Assembly: GCA_029379385.1 (NCBI GenBank)
Contig: CM055607.1
Coordinates: 9,300,001 to 9,364,000 of the forward strand
Reading direction: 5' to 3'
Source: Quillaja saponaria
Taxonomy: Eukaryota > Streptophyta > Magnoliopsida > Fabales > Quillajaceae
DNA length: 64,000 bases
Shown in pieces: positions 24,456 through 37,997 of the stretch. How positions within the stretch are numbered: the first letter of the stretch is position 1; each line of letters opens with the position of its first letter. Below the pieces are notes generated by a model. The model saw only the letters and a list, made by a program, of their open reading frames with translations, did not search any database and was not told where the DNA came from. The position numbers and the translations under genes are program-made.

Positions 24456-26563
24456 ATGGCAGATCAGAACCTGAAACCGGAGCTCTTCGAGCTCGACAAT
24501 GGAACCATGAAGGTCATCATCACCAACTTAGGCTGCACAATTACTTCCTTGTTTGTTCCCGGCAAAGATGGTATAATTCCTATTCTCTATCTTTTTCGTT
24601 TTGCAATCCATTTTTAGTATGAAAATGTTATTAATGTTTTTTTTTTTTTTTTTTACCTAAATTTGAAGGAAAATTGGCTGATGTTGTTCTTGGGTTCGAT
24701 TCCGTTGAGCCATATCTGGTAATCATTCTGTGAATCCATCTGATTTCGTTTCAATTTATGGGGTCACGATGAAATTCTATTCAGAGTATACTAATTTTCT
24801 ATAGTAAAGTTATTAGGAATTCTTTGATGAAATATGTGCATGCACATATTTTTGGGTATTCGTAACTTTGCTATTTGATGTCGTAGGTTTTTTTTTTTTA
24901 TATATATATAATAATTATACCTTTTCCAAGCATCTGCAATCTCTCTGAAGTCATATTTTTTCTTTTGTCAAAGTGTTTTGATGATTTTTTTTGCTATACA
25001 TTTCTTGTGATCAGAAACGTCTAGCACCTTTTTTTGGCTGCATTGTGGGTCGAGTGGCAAACAGAATTAAAGATGGGAAGTTTACTCTTGATGGCGTTGA
25101 ATACGCTTTGCCAATCAACAAGCCCCCAAACAGTCTCCATGGTATGGAGTTTTTGAATTTTTTTTTAGCTAATTTTATTTTTCATCAAATTTTTCTGGGA
25201 ATTGTGGAATTAGAGATCATTTGGGCTGAGAGAAAAAGTGATGCGCATATGTTTCTTTGACATGTTGAAATATAAAGTAACAAACTTTTGGTTTTCTCTG
25301 ACCTTAACTCAAAGCATCCAACCTAGGGAAAACTGAGGACATCATTCTAGTGATATCTGAAAACTAGTTTTTGTTCGATCAGATCTATGATAGGATTCAA
25401 CTTGCTGTGCTCAGTAGTAATTATCTAACTATAGTTCCGTATAACATGTGACTCAAATGGATTTTTGGTTCATATGAATAGAAGCATATTTTCTTAACTC
25501 TCAAGTAATTTGTTTTTCTAAAGAAAGTCTTACTTGATGGGGGGTATTTGCACAAATGGTACTCTTGCAATTTGCAATGATTGAATATTGTCCTTTGAGG
25601 ATACTTTTGATGGTTTTTCACACTGCAAACAAACCCCTTACAAGAAAAAGAAAAAAAAGAAGGGAAAAAAATAACAAAAGAAAAAAGAAAATGTCACTTA
25701 ATCATGAATTCAGTCATTTGTTTCCTTTTTATTGTTCCTTTTAGGTGGCCACAACGGTTTTGACAAGGTAGTATGGGAGGTAGCTGAACATAAGAAAGGC
25801 GAGAATGCATCCATTACTTTTAAATACCACAGTCGTGATGGAGAGGAAGGTATAATATATTCCTCTTATTCCCTCCCTCTCTCCTCCTTCACCGCCAGTC
25901 CCTCTGATTTCTGTTTTCTTTGGCAAAAGGTTACCCAGGGAATGTCTCTGTGACTGCAACTTACACACTAATTTCAAGCACGGCTATGAGGCTCGATATG
26001 GAAGCAGTGCCTGAGAACAAGGCTACTCCAATCAACTTAGCTCAGCATACCTACTGGAACTTAGCATGGCCACAACTCAGGGAATATACTTGACCATTCA
26101 ATTCAGATATGGGCTAACCATATCACTCCTGTGGATCAGAACACTGTCCCAACAGGTGAAATCATCCCACTTAAAGGCACCCCCTTTGATTTTACAACTG
26201 AGAAGAGGATAGGGTAACGACATCCATGAAGTTGGTTTGGGGTATGACCATAATTATGTGCTTGACTGTGGGGACGAAAAAGCAGGTCTGAAGCATGCAG
26301 CAAAGTTGAGAGATCCATCAAGCTCAAGAGTACTAAATTTGTGGACCAATTCCCCTGGCATGCAGTTTTACACTGGGAACTATGTAAACGGCGTTGTTGG
26401 TAAACAAGGTGCTGTTTATGGGAAGCATGCAGGTGTGTGTTTGGAGACACAAGGGTTCCCTAATGCCATAAACCAGCCAAACTTCCCATCTATTGTTGTT
26501 CGACCTGGTGAGAAGTACCGACATTCCATGTTGTTTGAAGTTTTCATTAGAAATTTAGAATGA
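24456..26563 (+). CDS. Aldose 1-epimerase (galactose mutarotase), with two frameshifts
   Basis: Exons: 24456-24570, 24669-24718, 25014-25141, 25745-25849, 25930-26563. The protein, about 335 aa after allowing for the frame breaks, begins [16 protein letters not shown] and has family motifs in order: [17 protein letters not shown] (His), AQHTYWNLA (catalytic His) and [12 protein letters not shown] (catalytic Glu), ending with VVRPGEKY. The enzyme interconverts alpha and beta anomers of aldoses such as galactose, probably in the cytosol because no targeting peptide is visible. Two single-base insertions in the last exon break the frame: an extra T at 26067, right after AQHTYWNLA, and an extra G within 26212-26214. 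Removing them conceptually restores continuous homology. Either this is a recent pseudogene or the assembly has errors. It resembles Arabidopsis At3g17940 (from memory). Confidence 0.9.
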
Positions 26564-27277
26564 AGTGGTAATATTAGGGGTAGACATTGCAATGAGGGTT
26601 GACTTCTGAAGCTCCCATTGAGCATTAGAACCAGGATCTTTTTGTTACCATCTAAATAATAATAATAATGAAATGCTCCTGTTTAAATACTTTTCCTCGG
26701 TTATTCTTGTGATTTAGTTCTCAAGGTTCCATTGCTGAGCTGTTTACTAGTATTATATATTCATTCTCCAAATTAAAATCCGATCGATAGATCTCTAGTA
26801 TTACTGTAGTCCATGTCGTTCTAGAGCCGTTAACCATGTCACAGTCTCTGTTTGTTCAGTTTGGACTTGATCAGCTAGAAACTCTCAAAAGTACATGACG
26901 CCTCCAAGGCAAACCAAATTGTACTATATTTTTCCTTCCTTGGTCCTCTTAATATAAATTACTGTTCTTGGGTTATGAGGCATTTGATTAATTCCCACCG
27001 GTTTTTATAATACATTAAATCACTAAGGCAAACAAAATTCGTAAGGAAAGAGGAATAGATTTTGCTAGTGTTTATAATGTGGACTTTTTCCAGATTCAAG
27101 ATGAATTTGCCTTTGTGGAGATAAATTTATTTCAATCAAACACACATACGAACTGCAGAAACGCAAAGATACTGCATGAATGAAGCATGCAAATGATAAG
27201 CTATTCTAAATGTATCTATAAAGAAAATCAAATACAATTCCTGCTCTACAAAAGTTTGTCTCTGTAGTGATCATATA
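26564..27277. other. Intergenic region between convergent genes
   Basis: This contains the 3' flanks of the epimerase (+) and VPS26C (-) genes. An AATAATAATAATAATGAAA tract at 26656-26674 could contribute to epimerase polyadenylation. Nothing else was recognised. Confidence 0.5.
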
Positions 27278-30200
27278 TTACCTTGTCCGGACCAATTCAA
27301 GTGGTAGTGTTTCCATTGCCAGCTGAAAGTCAAAAAACTATGTCATACCACACGTATAGAAAGAAAGGAGTTCTACAATCTGTAAGAGTAACTGCGATGT
27401 GCTTACCCATAGTCTTGGAGTTCTAGGATCAGTCTTCAAATGCAATTTGGATAGTTCTGACTGAAAGCTTATAACAATGGATACTTTAAACTCAATCGAG
27501 AATGGGCTGCATCAAAGAATATTTTAGATAGAATCATCAGGCCGCCACAAATGCTAGGTCTAAGAGATAACATCATATAAGCAACTAGAAATGTTAATGA
27601 GGGAAAGGTTGGTATCCCTAGGTACTGTCGAAAGCAAGCTATAGTGTAAATGTAAAGCAAGCAAACTATATTATCCTCAGTACTTCAAATTGACCAACAG
27701 GACTTCAAAAGTCAACCATGCTAACAATATTATCATCTGCAGAAACATGTAAATGTAATTAATAAAGTCCCTAATTAGTGTCATCGAAATTTCTTTGCCA
27801 TCTACAATTACTTGATAATTGATAATGTTTAACCATTTTAAAGGGGGATAACCTTAGTATCATCAGCCTCGTGCATAGAACAAGAGTACCCTTGTCAAGT
27901 TGTCATAAGATTTCCCAAAATCCAGTTCTAAAGGGGGGAAAGAAAATACTAAAATGAGAGGCCTATTCTAATAGCTAAGATGCAATTGAAGTGTCTAATC
28001 AAATCACATGTATCCATTTTAGGCCTTCTACTTCCATGAGCTGACTAGTATCCTGAAGGACTTATCAGGAAGATAATGCAGCAATAGTGAAACATGATTG
28101 ACTATGATCAATCTATGCTTTGAAGCTTATTGGTAAATCTTCAATGGCAGGCTGCCAAAACCACCGACTGCAAAATATGAATACCTGGGCTTCCAAATTT
28201 TAGGTATGAAGTTTACATCTATGCTTGACCCACGAGTACAAAATAGGAAACAAGTTTGGTAAATTGAAACACTTAATATTCAGTTCTAACAACCAGTAAA
28301 TTTTTTTTTTTTGCACATTCATATGAACTGGGAGGAGTCAACATCTAGTAGACCAACAACACAACTGAGGAATTTAAGCCATAATGCTTCATGGAAATAA
28401 AAAACTAATTTTGGTATTGCTTTTATGACACATCAAATGTCAGTAAGCAATCAGAATTTTCAGTATGACAGATATCTCTCTTGTCTATAAAAAAAAAACA
28501 AGCAATTCAGACCAAAATAAAATATAAAAGAAATGTTTACAGCATTGGGATGGCAGAAGAAATCATTGTATCCATTTTTGAATCCTAGTCTGTTCCCTGA
28601 TAATTATTTAGTCATCATAGTCATACTCCACTGCCTCCATCCTTTTTCATACTCCAGAAAAGGGAAATAAGAGTTGATTGCCAACCACATGCATTGTTCC
28701 CTAACCTTGTTTGTCTTTTTGCCTTCTTCTCCAATAATGGCAGTCTCTTAACTCTCATCAACCAGTCAACCCTACCATCATGCTTCTCCCAACATTCAAC
28801 CATACAATTTTTATTTTTTTTACCTCTTTTCATTCCTTTAAACTTCTTTGTTGTGGGGAAAGGAGCACCAGAATTGCTCGATTTATATGCTAGATTTTTG
28901 TAAAGACACAATTTGAACATTGAGAAAATATGATGTGCCCGGCATTGATTATGGTATGGCACGTTTTTGCTTTGCCACTACAATTTTGAAAGTGTCATTT
29001 ACTCCCCCCCACAATTTGTTCCATTATAGTTTACAGTAAAATGGAATACAAATAGAGGATAACTTTTATACAATAGGCAACTAACCCGGCTAGGATTGTT
29101 GGGCATGTCAAAAGTCGGGGAAGTACAACATGGATAGGTAAAGTAAAATTGCGGCAGACATCTCCATCTGCTATCTAGTAGATGTATACAAGGAAACAAG
29201 GTAAAAATAACAGAGAAATGTTACAAAAAATGTCATTTGAGTTGAAATACTTTGATATATGTCAACTGTTGCTTACCTGGGTTGTCTGAATCAGAGAGGT
29301 CTCAGTCACAATTTTCTCCTCAAGAAGAACTGACTCAACACGAAGCAACTGAATGTCAATGGAGTAGATAGGAACTGCAGATGCTTCTACTGTTAGCTCG
29401 CCAGTAACGGGGTACAGACAATGAACTCTGAGTAGACATTTTTCCTGTTACCCGAAAACCACCTATTCAAAAATATCTGAGTTATTAGACTGTATCATCA
29501 ATATACTCACAACAACATAAAGATTAGAGGCTGCTAATTGAAAATTCAAATGCACAAAAACTTTCAAATTATGCAATGTAAACAGACACACACAAAATGA
29601 GAGGAAGATTCCCGTAGATGATGACAAATATTAATAGTGAGAATCAAAGTTAAATTGATTCCAAAGAAACATATAGTGAAGCAAGTGTGAAATCGAATGG
29701 CATCTTTTTTTCTGGGGGCAAGCGAATATGTAAGGGGAATGACAGTGAATCAACACACCTGACTTTAATTCAGGAAGCAGCGGATGTCTTTGAGTGTCCT
29801 GAGTAATGTAAAAGATAACCATCTCGGGGGAAATAGGTCGTTCTGGAAGATCAGCTGAAAAATATCCACAAACAACTGAAGAAGCTTCTGTAATATAATA
29901 ATCTAAAAAGTTATCACAAAGGAAGAAGTGGACAGTACCAAAAAATACCTCTATCAGTTTCAACAATGAATTCCATTGTTGCTGATAATGATTTGTGCAT
30001 GTAACCTCGAATAATATCTACAGTTACCAAATACTATCAAAGGATTTATCAATTACCAACTGTGTCAACTATGTATAAATTCAAACAGAAAAGCAGAATA
30101 TGAAAAACATTTGAATAATTGAAACAAAGACCACAAACAATACATCTTAAAGACCATCAGTTGAAGAACATCAACTTCAATTAAAAATTTTACCTGGATA

Positions 30201-31956
30201 CTGATATCTGCCCCGTGGAATGTCTCATAACGTCTTTCCAAACTCTCATCTCCTTGCTGTCTCAGAATCAACGAAAATGGTATCTGTGAAATTTTTAAGT
30301 GTTATATCATTAAGTGAAGCTAAATCAAAGACCAATTAGAAAAATCTGTCAACTGTAACTTGAGACATTGACCAAGACAACCCAAAATACTTAAAAAGTT
30401 AAATTTATAAAGTAGAACAGTAGAAGATCACAGCTTTATGAAGCAACTCAAACATCTGGTAAAAACATGCTAACTGAATCGCAGGCAATCAGAACACTGA
30501 TGTCCCGGTAGGTCTAGTGGCTTACATGTTTACGAATCTTTAGTTGCTTTTATTTTTTCTGTTTTTGTTTTTAGGTTTTACTAAGCCTCCCTGTTATTGT
30601 TTATACTGAGATGCTTTCCCAGTTGATCTGTTAGACTTGCACATGTGAAAGGGCATCAAAGATTCACATTAAATAGGAGCAGTTCTCCATAAGGAAGTAA
30701 ACTATTGAAAGGAAACATCTTTGATATGTCAGTTATATTTACATTGTTCGAATTGAAAGCACTTTGTATATTCACAGTGATATACTACCTCTGTTGTACC
30801 TGAACCAATCTTTCCAGAAGATTTAACGTCAACAGTCTTTTTCCTGTTTCAAGCCAGAAACAAATATCATATGTATAATTCTCCATATATGACAAAAAGG
30901 TGAGATCATTATGGAAGAATAAGTACCCGAACATTTGTACAGATCTCTACATATGACATGCATACTAAGTGGAAGTATAACTAAACCAAGCATGCTAACC
31001 ACTTTTACCAGGATAAAAGTTTGACATGCTTTCAATGAACAAAAGATCACCCATTGCATGAAGTGATGCAAAGTGATGGAACTGGAAGTGCAACAGCAGC
31101 AAGACACGAGATTAATACCTGATTAGAACTGATTCAACAAAAAATTTACAGGCTAGTACAACTAGGTTAAATTATAGGGTATCATATGGGTTCTCCAACA
31201 ATGCTGAATGGCTAGTGAACTGAATTTAGAAACATGGAAACATCAACTTCATTGACAGTTAAACGAGCAAAACTACATTTTTACACATGTAGTTTGCTAT
31301 TACACTAACAAGAATAGGAAAAACAACAAAAAGAATACATATAAACTTACACGATGGGGATAGGCTTGACAACACCATAGAAAGACTCAATAATTCCTGC
31401 TGAGCCTCCATGAACCTTTAAACATAAACTCAGCATTAGCAAGATTACAATTAAAAAACTGGCAATGACAACAAAAATTAGAATTCAAAGTTAGCATAGA
31501 AACTTTTTTTTTTATAATGGTCAATGATTATAGGCTCTGCTTAGTTACAAAGAAATTCTGCTAAAGGAATAACTAATCCTGTGAACCTTTTACCACTATT
31601 TTCTTTCAGCTCATGCATTAATATTAATATACCCACAAAAGCATAAGCAAATACATTTGTTTTAAACCCAAATAATTCTTTACAAATTTTCTCCTTTCTA
31701 TCATTTTCTCATCAATCAAACAGAATCAATTCATACCTGTAAGTTAACGGATCCATTGACAGTGATGCGAACTCCATGGTGAGAAATTGAAGATTGAGAC
31801 TTTATGATGATTTTGCCTTCCAGAGGTTCCTGAATTTTAAATTTTATATGTTTGTGTTTACATATATGTATATAGATTATAGAGCGAGAGAAAGAGATTC
31901 CTTACAGAAGGGCGATAGACTCGACTATTACGGGAAAGTTTCAGCTCAACTGACAT
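27278..31956 (-). CDS. VPS26C: VPS26C (DSCR3-type) retriever subunit, complete apart from one frameshift
   Basis: Exons on the minus strand: 31956-31906, 31829-31737, 31415-31351, 30843-30789, 30283-30194, 30033-29949, 29854-29759, 29462-29277, 29174-29086, 27506-27407, 27322-27278, ending in TAA. The phases chain to a protein of about 317 aa. It begins MSVELKLSRNSRVYRPS and contains SISHHGVRITVNGSVNLQ, GTTEIPFSLIL, ERPISPEMVIFYITQDTQRH, GELTVEASAVPIYSIDIQLL and IADGDVCRN, ending LPLELVRTR. This is the arrestin-fold VPS26C/DSCR3 family, which in animals forms the retriever complex with VPS35L and VPS29 for endosomal recycling. The plant relative is At1g48550, and the complex role is inferred here. 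Exon 8 carries one extra base in the G run at 29409-29412 (plus strand), which shifts the frame between SLSVP and GELTVE. The 5' half is duplicated at 39166-40854. Confidence 0.92.
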
Positions 31957-32412
31957 CGCAGCAGTGCCCGACGACTGTAAATCTATGTAATTGGAGCTCA
32001 AACTCGTTGATTTCCGATGTCCACCATTTGCCGGATGTTTCTATCGTCAATTGAATTCCTCTATCTGATTTATTGTGTACTGAAATCACAGTTTATTATA
32101 GCGAGTTTTCCTACTGGGATTGTCCCGGGCCCGATGATACTTTTATACATAAAGCAGCATGAAAGATGACGATTTATCTCTACCAAAATACTCCCTCAAC
32201 ACTCATCTATGCCCTTTTTTTAACTTTCACATTCGTAAACCAATAAATGTGGTGAAGGACGAGGGGAATCTGAAAAACTAATTATATGAATAAAGAAATT
32301 TGATGAAAACTAATAAATAATTAATTTAGTTGGTTAAAAAAATTGATTAATTTTTAAAAATCTTATTACGTATGGTATTGTTATGTGAACTAAAAAAATT
32401 GTTAAGTGCACT

Positions 32413-32563
32413 AAAATTACATGCTTGAATTTAGCAGTTGAGAAGACTCTGTGATGTTTTGGAGCTCGTAACAAAATACTTGTAAGAAACGATAATTATG
32501 AACTTTGAATAAAATTAGAGCCACTTTAAAATGGTAAGAACAGTCATTATAAACCAAAAAAAA
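32413..32563. mobile_element. Small copy-1-specific insertion with 8-bp flanking repeat
   Basis: AGTGCACT occurs at 32405-32412 and 32564-32571, bracketing 151 bp that are absent at the homologous site of the second copy (near 41304). The insert ends in an A-rich run. An 8-bp duplication fits a small hAT-type element; the A-rich end would also fit a short SINE fragment. Its class is uncertain. Confidence 0.5.
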
Positions 32564-34144
32564 AGTGCACTGAAAGACAAAATGTAAGAGATTATATTTT
32601 TTATAAGAGATTATATATTTTAAGTTTTTGTCTATATATAAACATTAAATAGTGCACATATTGCTGTTCATTACTTATACATGGATAGAAGAAATAGTAA
32701 AGAAATATAGTATTAAAAAATTTTAGACCATAATTTGTTGAATAAAAATAAATACAAGAAAAAAATTTATATATCAAATACTAATTAGATTTGTAATGAT
32801 TTATATCATCGATGTCAATCATTTAAAATTAAATATTGTCATTGTAGTAGCAACTAGCAAGCCTATATAATTAGACTAAGTTTTGTATTTATCATCTTTG
32901 AAAATATAAGTATAAAATGATTTGTACTTTCGTTCTAAACTGGTACACAACAAGGAGCATAGGTTAGAAATGTTATTTTTTACCTAAATAATAACTATAG
33001 TAGTGCTTGAGATTCTATAAGACTAGAAGAGAATTTTAGTTATGCTATAATTTAAATCAAATAATTTGATATTTGAATTTGAATTCCATTTAATTATTTA
33101 GATTTGATTTGAATTCATATTAAAATCAAATATAAATAGTTTATAGAGTTTATTCAAATGTTATAATATTCAATCAAAATGATTTGATTAAGTATTTGAT
33201 ATTCATTCAAAAAAAAATTACATAAAATTATCAATTTATATAATTATTTGTAACTATTTACTTTACCTGATTACTAACCCTAAGGTGGTTAGTCTTATTA
33301 TGAAGTTTTGTATTTAAGATTATTTGTAATTTTTTTATGTCTATTTTAGTTGTATGATGATACTTAGTTAGCGATGATGGTTATGTAACTATAATATCTG
33401 CACTCTTAATGGTAGTTTTCCTAGTTTTAATATATTAATGTTTTTAAACATGACATTTTCAGATAAATGTTATTTATTGCAATAAAAATTAATTATTCTT
33501 CAAAATTCAAATGTTATTTGTGGATTTGAATAGGTATTCAAATACAAAAATAGAATGTTTTAATTCATTTGATTTCGAATTACACTTCTAATTACAATCA
33601 TATATATATATATAATTGATTTATTCATAAAATAATATTTAGGTTAATTTACATGCTACGATTAATTCATCTCTACGATTAAATATATTAGTTAAGAGTT
33701 TTGTTATTAATTTCACACATAAATAGGTTTAAGTCCTATTTTAAAAATAAATAAATTTTTATGATAAGTGCCCTAAGACTTTGTTAAAATGTAATAAATA
33801 TATAATTTTTCTAATGTCCTAAGATCATTTATTAAGATTTTAAGAATATAAAATTTGTAACTTTTATTATGATAATTAATTATAATTTTAGTATTATTTA
33901 ATAAATAAATTTTTTTTTTTGAAAGCTTTAATTTTGAAAGAGTGTATTTCTTATAATTTAATAAGTATTCTAAGGCATCTGTTATCTCATAAATATAATA
34001 TTTAAAAAGTAAAAATGTATGTAAAATTGAAAACTTAGTAAGTGCCGCAACTATTTTAATAAATTAAATATGGAATATTATTTTTATCAAATGACTGACA
34101 GATGGTGAATTATTTGATTCTGATTGAAATCGTCACTAAATTTT

Positions 34145-34151
34145 ACGTGGC
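34145..34151 (+). promoter_or_regulatory. Conserved ACGTGGC box upstream of HRD3 copy 1
   Basis: A G-box-like ACGTGGC lies about 130 bp upstream of the start codon and is kept in the second copy at 43256-43262. Such cores are bound by plant bZIP factors; a role in ER-stress control of HRD3 is inference only, because no canonical ERSE spacing was seen. Confidence 0.35.
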
Positions 34152-34281
34152 AAGCAAACATATTTAATATCCCAATATTGCCCCTCCCCAACGTCCCCCT
34201 TTTCGTAACTTTCCACAACAAAAATTCAAAGCCACTGTTGAATTCTGGTTCTCCCTCTTCCTCCTCTTCTAAGTTCTAACA

Positions 34282-37200
34282 ATGCGCCTGCATTATCCAA
34301 CCTGCAAAATCATATTCTGTCTCCTCATTTTCTCTCTCATCGCCCCCCCCCGTCGTCCTTGTCATTTCTCAGGACGATCACAAGGAGGGTCCCATCTCTC
34401 CCGACTATCCCACTACCGATCCAATTCACCCTGACTCTACTGCGGAGTGGGACGAATTTGGAGACTTGGACTCTCACAAGTCTGACGAGGAGCTCGACCC
34501 GGGATCATGGTGCCGTATCTTCGAGCCCAATTCGGCCGCTACTGCTTCCGAGTTAGGAACGGAGTTGGACACACTTTACTACTATGGTATTTCCAAGATG
34601 ATGTCGGCGGCAAGCTCAGGCGAGGTGAAACTGATGGAGGAGGCGGTAGGGGCGATCGAGGAAGCTTCTGAGTCGGGGTATCCGGCTGCGCAGTAGGTGT
34701 TAGGGTTTTTGTATGGGATGGGGCAGTTGAGAGAGAGAAATAAAGGCCAAATCATTCTTGTATCATCACTTTGCTGCTGAGGGTGGTAATATGCAGTCGA
34801 AGATGGCTCTTGCCTACACGTACATGCGCCAAGATGTAAGGACACGCTAGCTAACGAATTAAATGATTCTTCAAATTTTATGTATGGGTGTTTGTATTTC
34901 TTTTCCTTTTACTGAAGTTTCTTATGCAAGCTGTAGATTTATCAACATAAAGTAAGCCGTGTTTGGTTGCTTAGATGAAGATTAGGAGTCGAGAAAAGAT
35001 GGATTTTTGCTGATTCAATTTTAAGAATAATTCTCTTACACTTTTCTAGTTCTGTGGTTTTATGAGCTATAAGTACAAATGCAGGACTCCCCTGGATTTT
35101 TGAAGTTGTTAAAAAATGAAAACACAAAGAAATCAAACATTCCATTCTGATCATTCTGTAATCCAGGATTTTCAGCAGCTCATGGTGCTAAAGGAAACTA
35201 AGAAGATGTCTGAATGTGTGCCTATCTCTTGAAACTGAGGAAAGAATTTTGCGGGAGTCTTAAGGAACAGCGTTTATAATGTTGAACTTTTGGCAGCTCT
35301 TGAACTATTTGAAGAAGTTCTTCTATCAAGCTTACCCTGTAATGTTATTTTCTTTGATTAATTTGTTTATATGTTTGGTTGCAGGTGTACTGAAAAAGCC
35401 GTTAACTTTTACGCTGAATTAGCAGAAGTAGCAGTGAACAGTTTTTTTATCTCAAAAGATTCACCTGTGATTGAACCAGTTAGACTCTACAATGGAGCTG
35501 AGGAGAATAAGGAGGCTCTTAGAAAATCTAGAAGGGAGGAGGACGAGGATTTTCAAATCTTGGAATATCAAGCACAGAAAGGGAATGCTGGAGCCATGTA
35601 CAAAATTGGATTGTTTTACTACCTTGGGCTGCGAGGATTAAAGCGTGATCATTCCAAGGCATTGTCATGGTTCTTAAAAGCTGTGGAGAAGGGGGAGCCG
35701 AGGTCAATGGAACTTCTTGGGGAGATATATGGAAGGGGAGCAGGTGTTGAAAGAAATTACACTAAAGCTCTTGAGTGGCTTACACTTGCATCCAGACAGC
35801 AATTATATTCTGCTTATAATGGTATGGGATATTTGTATGTCAAAGGGTATGGAGTAGAAAAGAAGAACTACACAAAAGTAAGAGCATCTTTGTTCCCTAT
35901 ATACTTCCAACAATAGATGCCATGTTCATTCATTAAAGTTTGATTAGCCTTCGTGATTTGGTTTACTTGTGGCGTGTTTCCTCCTAGCGAGTTGCCTATT
36001 TGCCTCATTAGATAAACGGCTCTCTCCCTCACAATGCTCTCAACCTTTTCTGTCTATCATTCAATTCTTCTCGTTTTCAAGTAAAAGATGTCCTCTACTA
36101 ATATGAATAAGGTGTCGTTTGAACCTAGAAAGAGTTGAACTGCTACTTTCACTACCTATCTACAAACAGTGAGTATTATATTTTTAATTCTAGTATGAAG
36201 AGGAGTTTATGTTGCATTGATAGAGGGAGAATGACTTTTTCTTCTTTGTCTTTATCATTAAAACTATTGAAGTTATATTCATTAGAATATCTATGCAGTA
36301 TATCAATTATATGTTGTTTTTCTGGGTCTATGCTGTGTATCAATTATATATTATGTATCTGGGAATCGATTCACATGTGTATTACATTGTAAAAGAGCCT
36401 GGTATTTCTTAAATTAGCTCATTGTCATTCTTGCTGGTTAATGAATTGAGAAATGGAATAAGACATGCACTGAGAAAGTAATAGAGAGATGCAGTGACAT
36501 GTGCAGATAGACTGTTGTGCATGTGTGTGTCCCAGAGAGAGAGAGAGAGAGAGATGATGATGATAACCACCGCTTGATGATGGTTATGATAATGATGATG
36601 CGTACTTGTTTTTCATGGATAGGATGTTGGGACAATGATGTAGCTTCAGTTAGTCATCGAGAAATTGAGCAAAGCATGTGTCAATAGATTGACATAGAAA
36701 CAAACATGATTGAGGTCTGGAGATAGAAAGGGGTATGACACCTAATAGAATCCTTTTTCTTATTACATATAAGAATAGTATGTGTTTTCCATGGAAAATT
36801 CTTGTCCTGGCTATTGGTTCACACTGCCCCAAGCTTATGTGAGAAGCTGAAACTCAATTCAGTTATTAATTTCCGATGTGACCTTTCTCAATTGGACTCA
36901 CTGGTTATATTTGAACTAAGAGCAGTTTTCACAAATTGCAGGCAAAAGAGTATTTTGAAATGGCTGCTAACAATGAAGAAGTTGGTGGCCATTATAATCT
37001 AGGTGTAATGTATCTCAAAGGGATTGGGGTAAAAAGAGATGTGAAGCTGGCATGTAAGTACTTTATTGTGGCTGCTAATGCGGGTCAACCAAAGGCATTC
37101 TACCAGCTGGCAAAGATGTTCCATACTGGTGTGGGGCTCGAGAAGAATATTCATATGGTAAATTTATTTATATATTTATTGTGAAATTTAGTTTCCTTTG

Positions 37201-37997
37201 CTGTATTGCATCCCATGTTTTCATCACTTTTTTTTAATCTGATAGTAACTCTTACTAGTTGGACTGTGGGAGCTACTGGAAAAGACCCTGATGTATTTTA
37301 AATCAATCTGCAATTTGCATCTTTCATATCCTATTCACCATTGTGAATGACCATACCTAATTCACGTTCCAGCTAAAAGTCGAATCTTCTTGATTTCAGG
37401 CTACTGCATTGTACAAACTAGTGGCAGAACGGGGTCCATGGAGTTCCTTGTCTAGATGGGCTCTAGAATCTTACTTAAAAAATGATGTGGGTATTGCCTT
37501 ACTCTTGTATTCGAGAATGGCTGAGGTAGGCTATGAGGCTTGCACAAAGTAATGCTGCATGGATTCTTGACAAATATGGGGAACATAGCATGTGCATGGG
37601 TGAATCTGGATTTTGCAAAGATACAGAAAGACATCAGCGGGCACATTCTCTGTGGTGGCAAGCTTCTGAGCAGGGTAATGAACATGCTGGTTTACTTATT
37701 GGGGATGCATATTACTATGGACGGGTATGTTTTTAGAAAATGAATAGGCGTGTGGTCTATTTGTGTCATAATATTTGGTTTGCTGGATACTCCAGGGTGT
37801 GTGTACTTCACTCTTGTGTTTCTTATTCTCTTTTGTCAGGGTACTGCCAGGGATTATGAGCGTGCTGCTGAGTCTTACATGCATGCGAAATCACAGTCGA
37901 ATGTACAAGCCACGTTCAACCTTGGATACATGCATGAGCATGGCGAAGGACTTCCATGTGATCTTCATTTGGCCAAGCGGTACTATGATGAAGCCCT
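34282..37997 (+). pseudogene. HRD3/SEL1L copy 1, truncated pseudogene
   Basis: Exon equivalents are 34282-34835, 35395-35877, 36942-37157, 37400-37724 and 37840-37997. They align with the second copy at 43392-48134 and encode the same SEL1-repeat protein in pieces. Lesions: a frame change and deletion around the C run at 34343-34351, which destroys the signal-peptide region; an in-frame TAG at 34694-34696 where copy 2 has TCG; an extra G near 34745; an altered start of exon 2 that is one base out of frame; an extra C near 37539; and loss of everything after AAGCCCT at 37997, including the end of exon 5 and all of exon 6 with the transmembrane anchor. No full HRD3 protein can be made. The promoter region is retained, so a transcript is possible. 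Confidence 0.92.

Larger units (their letters stand above)
31957..34281. other. Divergent intergenic region between VPS26C and HRD3 copy 1
   Basis: This 2.3-kb AT-rich region holds the upstream sequences of VPS26C (-) and the HRD3 pseudogene (+). It contains a copy-1-specific 151-bp insertion at 32413-32563 and a conserved ACGTGGC box at 34145-34151. No coding segment was recognised. Confidence 0.6.
30262..37997. repeat. Tandem segmental duplication, first copy
   Basis: The block runs from inside VPS26C exon 5, through VPS26C exons 1-4 and about 2.3 kb of intergenic DNA, to inside HRD3 exon 5. It is collinear with 39166-47277. Homology starts at the shared TCAGAATCAACGAAAATGG and ends at AAGCCCT in the HRD3 exon. 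Exons are nearly identical between copies; intergenic DNA carries several copy-specific insertions. Confidence 0.92.

Noticed and set aside
28621..28962. Open stretch of 113 codons on the minus strand
   Set aside because: It lies wholly within a VPS26C intron (27507-29085), matches no family I know and overlaps another open frame on the opposite strand.
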